A DNA stretch of 64,000 nt from assembly GCA_018296165.2 (NCBI GenBank), contig JACKQL020000003.1, positions 1,178,001-1,242,000 of the forward strand. The letters are read 5' to 3'. Every line of letters starts with the position of its first letter. Within the stretch, counting starts at the first letter, position 1. Below the pieces are notes generated by a model. That model was given only the letters and a program-made list of their open reading frames with translations. It did not search any database and was not told the origin of the DNA. A program made the position numbers and the translations under genes. Source of the stretch: Termitomyces sp. T153. Lineage: Eukaryota > Basidiomycota > Agaricomycetes > Agaricales > Lyophyllaceae. Positions 24,048-34,138 of this stretch are shown here, piece after piece.

Positions 24048-25069
24048 TGTAGTACTGGGTTAGAGTAATACTGATAGTTCTGGGGCTTTCTTGAAGACTT
24101 AGGAAGTCTACTCCAATTCCACACTGATGTCTTGATAAATGCTTGAAGTTGAGGTGGTTTACTTCCAAAATATTTTTATTCTGAATGCAGAGGGGTTTTA
24201 ACAAACTCCAGCCTAAGTGATCCACTCTCTGAGAACCACTGAGCCTTTGCCTATTAATTGCCTGTTTATTTGCTACTCTACTTGGGCTATTTATACCTCT
24301 TTCTACAGTGCACAGACCACCCCCTACATGTGACTCTTGGTTCCATACTTTCCAGCCCCTTATTCATAACTGTTATTCTAATTCCCCCTTTTAGCATGCC
24401 TGTTTCAGTGCCACCAGCCAGTCTCTGGTTCCATCATTGCTCCTTTGCATTCTTAGCTTTCATTTGCCCCATTTATCTCTCCCTTCTTTGTATTTCTTCC
24501 ATTCATATTCTTCCCCATTCAGTTTCTTCCCTTCTTCTTCCTTTATTTATTTCATATTCTTCCCCATTCAGGTTCTTTCCCATTCAGGTTCTTCCATTCA
24601 TCTGTTCCATCCTATTTATTCCATTCATCTTCCTTTATTCATTTCATATTCTTCCTTGTTCAAGTTCTTTTCCATTCAGGTTCTTCCATTCATCTGTTCC
24701 CTCCCATTCATTCCATTCATCTTCCTTTCCCTTCCCTTCATTCCATTCTTTCTCATTCATTCCCCCTTTACCTCCTTTCAGTCAACATTCCAATCTGGTT
24801 ATTCTTAGATCAGATCTAGATCTTGCCAGAATTGGTGCCACTCAGGTGCTTTTGCCAGTCCCATGCTTCCCCTCCCATTACAGTGATTGGACTATTATTG
24901 AGTGTATAGTGTAGTATAGTCCTTGTTCTATTCTGTTCTGTATTTCTTCTGGTGTATTTAAAGAGATAATGTTGCTGGAACTTGTTTTACTAGGAGGCTT
25001 ACAGTTTTTAGCCTTAATAAATGTTTGTTTTGACTTCTGGTGTTTTATTATGTTCCCAATAGTGTGACA
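24048..25069 (-). repeat. C 5' LTR (1022 bp)
   Basis: Plus-strand ends are TGTAGTACTGGG and AGTGTGACA. It adjoins C's PBS on the left and D's resumed integrase on the right. It contains a pyrimidine-rich simple region at 24,470-24,780. There is no partner LTR in the window. Confidence 0.6.
24470..24780. repeat. Low-complexity attca/ttcc-rich tract in C LTR
   Basis: Irregular repeats built on cattcaggttcttcc and ttccattcatctgttcc. The long plus-strand frame over it is an artefact of the composition. Confidence 0.7.
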
Positions 25070-25074
25070 ACATC

Positions 25075-26413
25075 ATATCAACATCCTGGAAGATGGAAGA
25101 TGCTGGAGCTGGTATTCTGGAACTATTGGTGGCCACAGATCTCCCGATATGTAGGCACCTATACTAGTACCTGCAATCTCTGTCTCCACACCAAGCTTTG
25201 CCACCAAGCACCCATGGGCCAGCTCCCCCCACTCCCTATTCCAGCTGCTTGCTGGAGTGTTGCATCAGTGGATTTCATTGTGGAACTTCCAGATGCTCAT
25301 GAGTATGATGCTGTAATGGTAGTGGTGGACCTCTACAGCAAATGGGCTCACTTCATAACTACCCACACCACATGCTCTGCCTTAGGAGTGGCTAGCCTGT
25401 ACCAGAAGAATGTCTGGAGACTCCATGGTTTATCAGATGGGTATGTCTCAGACTGGGGTCCTCAGTTTATAGCAGAATCCACTTGAGAATTGTATTACTT
25501 GCTAGGCATGAAGCTCCATACCACTATGGCCTATCACCCTGAGTCAGATAGGCAGACAGAATGTGTTAACCAGGAACTGGAACAGTATCTCTGCCTGTTT
25601 GTAATGAGAAGCAGGATGACTGGCATGAGCTGCTGCTGGACAGAGAATTTCAATACAATATCCACATTCACTCTTCCATGCAGATGACTCCATTCTTCCT
25701 GATTCTTCCTGTACACTAGCAGGCACTCTCACATGGGATTTGAACCTTAGGCATGCCCCTCAAAGAATAACTCTGTCAATGAGTTTGTGGATCAGATGAG
25801 GAGGGCACAGGAGGAGGCAAAAGCTGCATTGATGAAGGCCAAGGAAGACATGGCACAGTACTATGATCACAGATAGACACCTGCCCCAGTTTACAAGCCT
25901 AAGGACCATGTATACTTGGATAGCTCAGACATTAAGACAACAAGGCCATCCCAGAAGCTGTCACATCATCATCTTGGCCCCTTCACAGTGGAGAAGAAGG
26001 TAGGGCCTTTGGCATATAGACTTAAACTCTCCACAGGCCTCTGCCAACTGCACCCAGTCTTCAATGTGGTCAAGTTAGTTCCAGCTTCAGAGGATCCAAT
26101 TCCAGGCTGTTGCCCTAAGCCACCACCACCACCAGTCCTGGTCAATGATGAGGAAGAGTATGAGGTGGAGGAAATCTTGGACAGCAGGGTATTCTGAGGG
26201 AAGTTGCAGTTCAAGGTGAAATGGAAGGGATATGGCATTGAGGACATTTCTTGGGAACCACAGGCTAATGTTCATGCATCAGGCTTAGTCTGGGACTTCT
26301 ACCATAGGCATCCCAATGCCCCAAAAGCTATTCGAGGCATCTACTCTATTTCACCAGCTGAAAAGGCAATTTATGACTTCTTCTACCCAGTGCATCAAGG
26401 TGCCACATCCTAG
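25075..26413 (+). pseudogene. D pol 3' part: integrase and chromodomain
   Basis: It resumes inside the integrase zinc finger (HPGRWKMLELVFWNYWW, then CNLC as the CxxC pair). The core follows with VDFIVELPDA, VVVDLYSKWAHF and SDWGPQF, which contain the two Asp positions, then a stop at 25,484 and QTECVNQELEQYL carrying the Glu. The C-terminal barrel shows LDSSDIKTTRPSQKL and LHPVFNVVKLVPAS. The chromodomain runs EEYEVEEILDSRVF, stop, FKVKWKGYGIEDISWEPQ. The end is followed by a purine tract (agaggggaggtga) and the 3' LTR. Two or three stops make it inactive. It is among the best preserved chromodomain readings in the window. Confidence 0.8.
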
Positions 26414-26424
26414 AGGGGAGGTGA

Positions 26425-26865
26425 TGTCAGGGGACATCCCACTTGTTTCCCCTGCTCCTTCTCCAGTTTTTGTCAGATTTCCCTCACTGTAGTTTTCTTT
26501 TATTGTCCTTTCTTTTCCTTATCTATTGGTCCTAGTTTTAACCCTCAGGCTGCACCGGTTCTCTGTCAATAATTCAGACAAGTGTGGCCCCTTTGACACT
26601 GCCACCAGCTTATGTAACTGCTGACCAATTGCTAACACATTACTTTTGTCTTTTTTCTCTGTTATACTGTACAGTTGTTTCTCACATTTCTGAAGCCTCT
26701 AAAGTGTTACACCTGGCCTAAAGAATCTCCAGACTTGTTCTCTTTGGATTTCCCTTTGCTAGGTGAGTAGTTGTCTCAGTAGACACTGTACAGTACTGAA
26801 TAGACTTTGGATTTTCCTTTGCCAGCTGTGTGATTGAGTCACAGCCTCTAGAGGTCACCCTTACA
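26425..26865 (+). repeat. D 3' LTR (441 bp)
   Basis: TGTCAGGGGACATCCC to CCCTTACA, following the purine tract at 26,412-26,424. It pairs with 16,667-17,106. Confidence 0.85.
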
Positions 26866-27419
26866 TGGCCATGCAAGCAATCACAGGACTTTAGGTTGAC
26901 TGAGAACAGTCAGGATTTCAGTATAGGGGAGGATGATAAGACCTAGTAGTTGCTGAGCACTGTTTTTGGCATTTCTGATTGGACAGCACCTGACTAGATT
27001 CTACATGACCATGCACAAGTCACAACACTTATCAAGTGGAGTTTAGCCCCAAGGTCTGGAATGATGTAGCTTTTGCACAGGATTTAGCAACAACAAGACT
27101 TCTAGATCACAAGTGTCCTCACATGGAGTCTGGCCCTTGGATCTAGAATGATAAGGACAAGACTTTCCTTATTGACAATCACTAGTGATATTACCTGGCA
27201 ACAATAAGACCTCCTCTCAAAAATAGATATATTGAAAGCTATGTGATGTCTTACTTATCATGCTTCTTGTCTAGCTTACAAATATACTTGGACAGTGTCT
27301 ACACTTCAGGTATTGACATCAGGAGTGCTCTTTTCTTGTAATTGACAAATTTTATGCATTATATTGATATTGCATATGTATACTCAGTTACCATACTGAC
27401 ATCTAGTATGTATCATAAA
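26866..27419 (+). repeat. B 3' end and truncated 3' LTR
   Basis: 26,866-26,934 is the last internal stretch of B including its purine tract. The LTR starts TGATAAGACC at 26,935 and follows the 5' LTR up to gtatgtatcataaac at 27,419, where it stops abruptly. About 640 bp of LTR is missing, fused to the inner part of a type i LTR. Confidence 0.75.
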
Positions 27420-27763
27420 CAAATCCAATCAAGAAGTGAAAATCCATTGTAAATGGCCTTGATCTCCATACTCCTGGCATGTGACCACAAGGAAAGATAC
27501 TCAAAGGATAGCCCTTGAGTGAAAGGACTTGGGACCCAAAGATGGGAGGCCTACAATGAGTGGTTGTCTTGGAATAAAGGAAACAATCTGAGGGTCTAGT
27601 AAGAGGCCATGTAGAAGAGTGACACTTGTTTGAATTATGGACAGAGACCTGGTGCAGCCTAAGGGCTGAAACTGGGAACAGCAGACAGGGCAAGCAAAGG
27701 AGAATCAAGCAAAACCATAAGGAGGGAGAACAGAACAAAGGAGGCATGGAATATGCCCTGACA
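27420..27763 (-). repeat. Type i LTR fragment (G 3' LTR, inner part)
   Basis: Follows the 37,507-38,075 LTR from its middle to the end ATATGCCCTGACA. The purine tract (tcaccccccctctag on plus) and G's chromodomain come next on the minus strand. The outer part of the same LTR is at 5289-5396. Confidence 0.65.
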
Positions 27764-30700
27764 TCACCCCCCCTCTAGCATGCAGCATTTTGATGCACTG
27801 AGTGAAAAAAATTGTAGATCACCTGATCAGCTGCTGAGATGGGGTAGATACCTTGGATGGCTTTTGGGGCATTGAGATGCCTGTGGTAGAAGTCTCAGAC
27901 TAGGGCTGGCACATGCACATTGGCCTGTGGTTCCCAAGAGATGTTCTTGATGCTATATACCTTCTATTTCACCTTGGACTGCGACTTCCTCCAGAACATC
28001 CTGCTATCCAAGATTTCCTCCACTTTAGACTCCTCCTCATCATTGACTAGGACTGGTGGTAAGGGTGGCTTAAAGTAGTGGCCAGAGATTAGATCCTCTG
28101 AAGCTGGGAATAGCTTGACAACATTGAAGACTGGGTGCAATTAGCATAGGCCTGCTAGGAGCTTAAGTTAGTATGCTAAAGGCCCTATCTTCTTCTCCAC
28201 TATAGAGCCCAGATAACAATGTGACAGCTTCTAGAATAGCCTTATTGTCTTAATGTCTGAGTGATCCAAGTACACATGGTTTCCAGGCTTATAAACTGGG
28301 GCTAGTGTCTGATGGCAATCATAGTACTGTGCCATGTCTTTCTTGGCCTTCACCAATGCAGCTTTTGCCTCCTTCTATGCACTCTCACCTGGTCTACAAA
28401 CTTGTTGACAGAGTCATTCTCAGAGGAGTGTGCCTGAAGTTCAAATTCCATGCAGGGGTGCCTGCCAGTGTCCAGGAAGATTGGAGTCATCTGCATAGAA
28501 GAGTGCACATGGTTGTTGTATTAGAATTCAGCATCCAGCAGTAGTTCATCCCATTCATCCTGCCTCTCATTACAAAACAGATGGAGATACTGTTCCAGTT
28601 TCTGGTTAACATGTTCTGTCTGCTCATCTGACTGAGGGTGATAGGCTGTGGTGACATGGAGCTTCACTCCCAGCAGGTGGTACAGTTTAAGTGAACTCTG
28701 CCACAAACTGGGGGCCTCAGTCAGAGATGTACCCATCTGACATACTATAGAGCTTTTAGACATTTTTGCAATATAGGCTAGCTGCTCCTAAGGCAGAGCA
28801 TGTGATGTGGGTAGGGATGAAGTGGGCCTATTTGCCATAGAGGTCCACCACTACCATCACAGCATCATACCCATGAGCATCTGGGAGTTCCACAATGAGA
28901 TCCACTGATGCAACACTCTTACAAGCCACTGGAATAGAAAGAGGATGGAGCTGCCCCATGAGTGCCTGGTGGCAAGGCTTGGTGTGGAGGCAGAGATCAC
29001 AGCTACTAGTGTAGGTGCCTACATATCAGGAGATTTGAGGCCACCAGTAATTCCAGGATACCAGCTCCAATGTCTTCCACCTCTCAGGATGTTCAGCTAC
29101 TCAAGAGTCATAATGTTGCTCTACAATGCATTGGCAAAGTTCTGAAATGTTAGGCATATAGATGTGTCCTCAGAAGGCCAGAAGCTCATACTAAAGACCC
29201 CACTCATCCACATGCACAGACTGAACTTCACTTGCTCATCAAGCTTGTAGGGCCTCTGTAGCCTGGGCAATAGCATCTGCTTGCACACTCTCCCAGTTCT
29301 CTCTTTAGATGTCTCTGAGGATGTTTGCCTTGTCCCCTTAAACTACAATCCCTTCTAGAGCATGGATAGCAAAGAGCTCAGGCTTGAGGAAGATGATATT
29401 ATTATTATTCCCTGCTCCTGTTCCATGATCAGTCTACCTGAACAATGCATCCAGTTTGCCCATGCTCCATCCAGGTATGTGATGCAGTGAGAAGTCAAAG
29501 TTGGCCAGATACAGGTACCACCAAGCTTGGCATCAATTCAGCTTCTTAGTCATATGGAAGTACTCAAGGTTCTTGTGGTCTATCCAGACTTCAAACTTAT
29601 GCTGCATGCCCTCAAGGAAATGCTACTATTCTCTGAAGACCAAATAATGGCAAGCATCTCCTTGTCATGGATCTCATAGTTGTGTTCTACTGCATTAAGA
29701 TTTTTGGAGTAGAAGGCTATGGGATGCCTTTTGCCATCCTCCTTTGACTGCTGGAAAAGGACTGCTCTCATGGCAAAGTCAGAGCTTTAGCTCTAACATA
29801 GAAGAGAGATTTATCATTTGGAAAAAGGAGGATGGGTTTTGAGGTGATGGCTTGCTTGAGAGCACCAAATGCAGCTTGCTGCAAGGGCTCCCACTGCTAT
29901 GCTGTGTTCTTGACAATGAGGTCAAAGAGGGGATGTGCATATTGGGAAAAATCCTGTATAAATCTCTGCTAGAAGTTGACAAACCCAAGAAAAGCTTATA
30001 CTTCCTTCTTGTTCCTTGGCTCAGGCCACTTCACTACACCCACCACTTTGATGGGGTCCATCTTGACTATTCCATGCAAGATAATCAGGCCTAGGTGCTT
30101 CACTTTAGTCTGCTCAAATTCACACTTCTCAAGCTTCAGATAGAGCTGGTGTTGGCAGAGGCATTCCAAGACAATGCATGTGACTTAGTTATGCTTCTCC
30201 AAACTTTTGGTGTAGATGAGGATATTGTCAAGGTACATACAAACAACACTTTCTGTAATCAGATCATGGAAGATGTTATTCATCATAGTCTGGAAGGTGG
30301 CTGGGCTATTGGTGAGACTGAAGAACATCACTAGAGGTTCAGAGAATCTGCAATTACTTTGTAATGCTGCCTTCCACTCATCTCCTTCTTTGATGGCACA
30401 TTGTTGTCACCCCAATGGACCTCCAACTTGGTAAAGTAGCATACACATTAAAGGCTATTGACCAGTTTGAAAATAAATGGCAAGAAATAGAGGTTCTTTA
30501 CTGTCATTGCATTCAAGACTTAATAGTCCTGAACCAGATGAAGAGACTTATCCTTCTTCTTAATAAAAAAGACTGGGGAGGCCATGGGAGATTTAGTGAG
30601 TCATATTTGTCCTGAGCTAAGATTCTTCTGTAGGAAAGCATCCGGCTCATCCTGCTCATGGGATGAAAGTGGGTAGACCTTGCAGCTAGAGGGCTCAGCA

Positions 30701-31433
30701 TCTGATATCAGCTCAGTTGCATGATCCTACTGCTTGCACTCACAAAGTGAATCAAAGGAGGCCTTGAAGAATACATTCTCAAAATCATAGAGGTGATTGG
30801 AAACTGTGCTATAAAAAGGCTTGCCTCTACTGCTTTGTCTAAGAACTCTGGGTCAAATGTGCTTCCAAACTCCCCTCCATGTTCCTCCTCTGGGGCTCTG
30901 CCACTACTCCAGTTGTCCTCATAGAGGGCCTCTCCATGGAGGTATGCCAGGAGCTGGGGATCCAGGAGGTCTAGGTCAGAGAAGAGGAGAGGGCCAGCAT
31001 AACATGCATGGATGGCCGCACACTCTTGTACTTGAGCCTGGCATTCTTTCTTGGCCTCCATAGCACAGGCAGAGCACCTCCAAGAGCACTGGCTCATTGT
31101 TACCTCACCCTTGGTCTAGTCTACTTTGGAGTTGTGCTTGCAGAGCCATATGAAGTCAAGGATCATGTCCTGTCTATCTAAGCTAGTGACAGCAAAGACT
31201 GCATACTCTACATGGTTTTGATAATAGAGGACAGGTCAACTATAGATTTGATGGCACCTGCTTTGTTAGGTGTTCTGTCAATGTTAAAGACTGGAATGGG
31301 CTTGGGGAGTGGCTGTATGATTAGGCTGCAGTACTTGACAAGCCCTGAGGCCAGAAACAGTCCTGTCACTCCACTATCTAGTAGTAGTGACTCTGCAGGT
31401 TTGCTGGGTGTCTGTGGTCTCTATCTTCATGTC
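27764..31433 (-). pseudogene. G pol remnant (protease to chromodomain)
   Basis: Reading leftward from 31,433: retropepsin with LLDSGVTGLFLASGLVKY (DSG kept) near 31,375, then an acidic linker (LYEDNWSSGRAPEEE). RT follows with ASPVFFIKKKDKSLHLVQDY near 30,570 and MYLDNILIYTKSLEKHN at about 30,190-30,240, where the second catalytic Asp of the YLDD box is Asn. RNase H reads IAFYSKNLNAVEHNYEIHDKEMLAII at 29,580-29,771 in two or more frames. Integrase is at 28,521-29,150 with AYHPQSDEQTEHVNQ, and a degraded chromodomain lies at 27,940-28,180. Many stops. The DNA is close to that of D, F and K. Its 5' LTR (33,772) is of another subtype than its 3' LTR, so G is a mosaic. Confidence 0.7.
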
Positions 31434-32477
31434 GCTAAACATCATTTTTGGCATCTTGTACTGTGCAGCAGCTGACTATTTTGATGTGGCATAAGTCACT
31501 ACACTCAGCATATGAGGCCTAGCCCCAAGGTCTGGAATGACATAGCCTTTGCATAGGATTTTAGCAACCAGAGACCTATCAATCATAAGGAACATCATGT
31601 GGAGTCTGGACTTTGGGTCTAGAACAATAAGGCCAAAACCTTTCTTAGTGATATCTTGGTGACAATGTGGCTTTCTTCCCCCATATATAGGCATATTTCC
31701 AGCCACATAATTTCTGACTTATTATTTCTCTTATCAAGCTTACAAACATACTTGAACAGCATCTACATGTTAGGTATTGACATTGGACCTGCCCTTTTTG
31801 AGCTTTATTACAATAAGGCAATACATAGACTTTGCTTATAGTTTTTACTTAGTTACAGATTGACACCTCATATAAACCATAAACACTTTGGCAGATGCTG
31901 TTGCTAGTGGCAACTATTTGCTTACTTTCCTATACTATACCTTTGAACAGTATAAATACTGCCTGTACATAGACACTGAATCATCAAATTGAGTCCTATC
32001 ACTGAACCTCACCCTTATCAAATCATGTTACTCTCTCTATTTCTAAGCTTACCAGCTTGAGATTACATTTTATCTCTATTGCTTATTGTTTCCCTTTCTA
32101 TTATCCAACAATGACTTAGCAACAAGTCTTGCCAACCACATTGACTTTATATGGCACCAATTACAGGTGTCTATAGCATTATTTTCAAATTAGCTAAGCT
32201 AGCAATCATGGCTAGCAATTAGTTTGCTGATGCTTTTGACTTCATTGGTTTTCCAATTTGCTCAGTGACTTCTTGTCACTGCCTAGCAATTTTAGGCTAA
32301 CAATAGCTACTCCTTCCACTTCTCACCCAAACCCACATTAGCTCTTATTCTCTGGGACAGTTACTGACTTGCCCTCAATCATTAACTTCCCACTGCTAGC
32401 TACTCTATCTAGTGACTAGTGTTAGGTCCTCTTTTTAGGTTGCCCACATGGCACTAGGTGGCATAGGAGCACATTGA
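31434..32477 (+). repeat. Family 2 LTR inserted in G
   Basis: Matches the B-type LTR from about its 18th base (tcgctaaacatcatttttggc) to GGCATAGGAGCACATTGA. It splits G between the gag zinc knuckle region and the protease. Contains the conserved acagtataaatactgcctg block near 31,947. The left end is slightly truncated, so no target duplication can be read. Confidence 0.65.
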
Positions 32478-33665
32478 TGTGCAAGTGCTAATCTCCTCCA
32501 AGGTCAACTCTGGCATCAGCTCATCTAGCAATAGAGCTCTGGCAGCATACTTTGTAGCTAGTAATTGCAGAAGGAGTTCCTCCTGCTCTGCTATAGAGAG
32601 GTAATGCACTCCCAGACCCAAGGGGCAGTGTCATGCAAAATGCCCAGGCTTCTTGCATTTCCAACACAGTAACAGTGCAGTGCAGAGCTGTCAGGCTATT
32701 TCCATGTCCATGGGGATGCCTGGCAGCAAGGAGCATGGCACAGAGATAGTTGGAGTGGGGGCAGGTGCTGGGCAAGCAGGCATGGAGTATTGCAGGCTGG
32801 TGCCTGGTGCAGGGTGCAGCATAAGGTGCATGCAGCAGAGCTCTTGTTGAATCTCCATGAGTTGCCACTAATCCTGGGCTAACTCATACTACAAAGTAAT
32901 CCTTTCATCATTGGAGTGGCCCTTCACAAGATTGTAAATGTGTTCTACCAGTGCAGGATGCAGGCCATCCCAGAATGTGAGGCATAAATGAAGGCCATTG
33001 GAGTAGGTGGCTTGCTTGACTAGTGCCCAGAAGGAGTTGATGTACTTGTTTAGAGTTTGCTTCCCTTGCCCATATTGCTCCTGATCATATAGCATCAAGG
33101 TGGCAGTTTTAGAGGGTTGAGCAGGGAAAACTCCACCTGGAAGTCCTTCTCAAAGGCAGCCCAGTCTGGGAAAATTCCCACACCTCCAGGGCAACAGAAG
33201 ACTCACAATGCATAGATGAAGGCATATCTGGTCTTCATGTATAACAGTACCCAAGCTATTTTCAATGCATTGGAGTCAGGGCATCTCTGCTGAGATGGAT
33301 GTAGGTGAGGTGGAACTGGAGAAAATGTTCCCCACTGGAGCAAGCACCATCATATGCATCTGGAAGTGTGGAGCACAGAATTTGTGGTTGTAGAGGCACC
33401 AGAGCTGCAGAGACAGATACAGAAGTGGTCAGGGTAGGTTCTATAACCAGGGGAGGTGTGGAGGTAGGGAGCAGGCACTCAAGCAGCACCTGGAGTAATT
33501 GGGAGATAAGATCTGTAGTTTGATGAAAGGTGGAGAGGTTGTATAGTAGGTAAGAGATGATTGTGTGAGTTGCACCTGGTTTTCTAAGTGTAGGAGGCAG
33601 GTCCAGACTTCATCCTGTGGGGCTGGAGTCTCCACAGGAGTGTCTGAGTTGGCAGGCTGAGACAT
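32478..33665 (-). pseudogene. G gag
   Basis: ATG at 33,665 starts MSQPANSDTPVETPAPQDE, followed by the heptad-like LENQVQLTQSSLTYY. The capsid part is traceable at about 33,300-33,489 (QILCSTLPDAYDGACSSGEH) and 32,889-33,098 (QTLNKYINSFWALVKQA, LCLTFWDGLHPALVEHI). A nucleocapsid-like CCHC knuckle can be followed across frames near 32,640. It has the same layout as F's gag at 53,500. Stops and shifts are frequent. Confidence 0.65.
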
Positions 33666-33771
33666 AGAACTCTGTAGTGCTTAATCCTGATGAGGAAGTG
33701 ACAAATAGTGACTCAGGAGTTCCCTGCAGCTATGAGGGGCTTCCAGACCAGTTTTAAGAGACTTGTTCTGC

Positions 33772-34138
33772 TGTAAGAGCAACCTCCAGAGTGGCAAATC
33801 TAAGTCACACAGCTAGCAGAGGGGAATCCAAAGTATATTAGCAAGTAGACAATGATACAATGGTAACTAATCACCTAGCAGAGGGGAATCCAAAAAGAAC
33901 AAGTCTAAGGATCCCCACTGCTTGGTGTGGTGTATCAGTGGGCAGTGGAGGCATGGGAACAGCTGTACAGAAGACTGGAGCTACTCCTAACCTTAGGGAA
34001 GTGATTGATGAGGTAATATGGAAAGTCCTACAGGTCTTCAGAGATCTTTGGAGATCTAGAGCAAGCTCTAGAGATGTCAAGCAAGCTGCAGAGGCATTGG
34101 AACAAGCTGTGGAGGTTGGATTTGAGAGTCTTCTAACA
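33772..34138 (-). repeat. G 5' LTR (type ii, 367 bp)
   Basis: Plus-strand ends are TGTAAGAGCAACC and TTCTAACA. On the minus strand it is followed by GCAGAACAAGTCTCTTAAAA, the self-priming PBS, and then G's gag. Same length and type as 37,119-37,485. Confidence 0.75.

Larger units (their letters stand above)
17657..25069 (-). mobile_element. Gypsy element C, minus strand, truncated at its 3' end
   Basis: 5' LTR at 24,048-25,069, PBS at 24,029-24,045, gag and pol reading leftward to the stop at 18,238-18,240. No 3' LTR is present. The 580 bp from 17,657 to 18,237 is C-derived or unknown and joins D's gag directly. Together with the loss of D's protease-RT-RNase H, this points to one deletion that removed C's 3' LTR and several kilobases of D. 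C is the best preserved element here: its open frames are the longest in the window. Confidence 0.7.
16667..26865 (+). mobile_element. Chromovirus D (Ty3/Gypsy) nested in B
   Basis: LTRs at 16,667-17,106 and 26,425-26,865, both TGTCAGGGGA..CTTACA. The outer flanks are gggcc and tggcc (four of five match). Removing D joins B's catatgggcc to catgcaagcaatcac, which matches the intact related sequence at 55,811-55,886. Only gag (first part), integrase and chromodomain of D remain. The protease, RT and RNase H region was lost around the inserted element C. Confidence 0.8.
5397..27419 (+). mobile_element. Gypsy element B with long TGAT..ATCA LTRs
   Basis: Plus-strand Ty3/Gypsy element: 5' LTR 5397-6519, PBS 6523-6539, gag, pol to 14,083, an antisense ORF at 14,614-16,545, a short 3' segment that resumes at 26,866 after nested chromovirus D, a purine tract (gtataggggagga), and a truncated 3' LTR 26,935-27,419. 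The segment joined across D matches the 3' end of the related fragment at 55,811-55,886, which confirms the join. B sits in a type i LTR. The reading frames are broken throughout and CpG is almost absent, so the copy is old. RT and protease resemble those of element C, not the chromoviruses. Confidence 0.75.

Noticed and set aside
24258..24914. Long plus-strand open frame rich in Phe, Ser and Leu
   Set aside because: It follows the attca/ttcc simple sequence of C's LTR; composition alone keeps it open.
30821..31063. Plus-strand open frames in 27.8-33.7 kb as host genes
   Set aside because: All are complements of G's minus-strand gag-pol reading.
5289..34138. 5289 and 34,138 as a matching LTR pair with a target duplication
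   Set aside because: The LTR types differ and the flanks aatac and aagct do not match.
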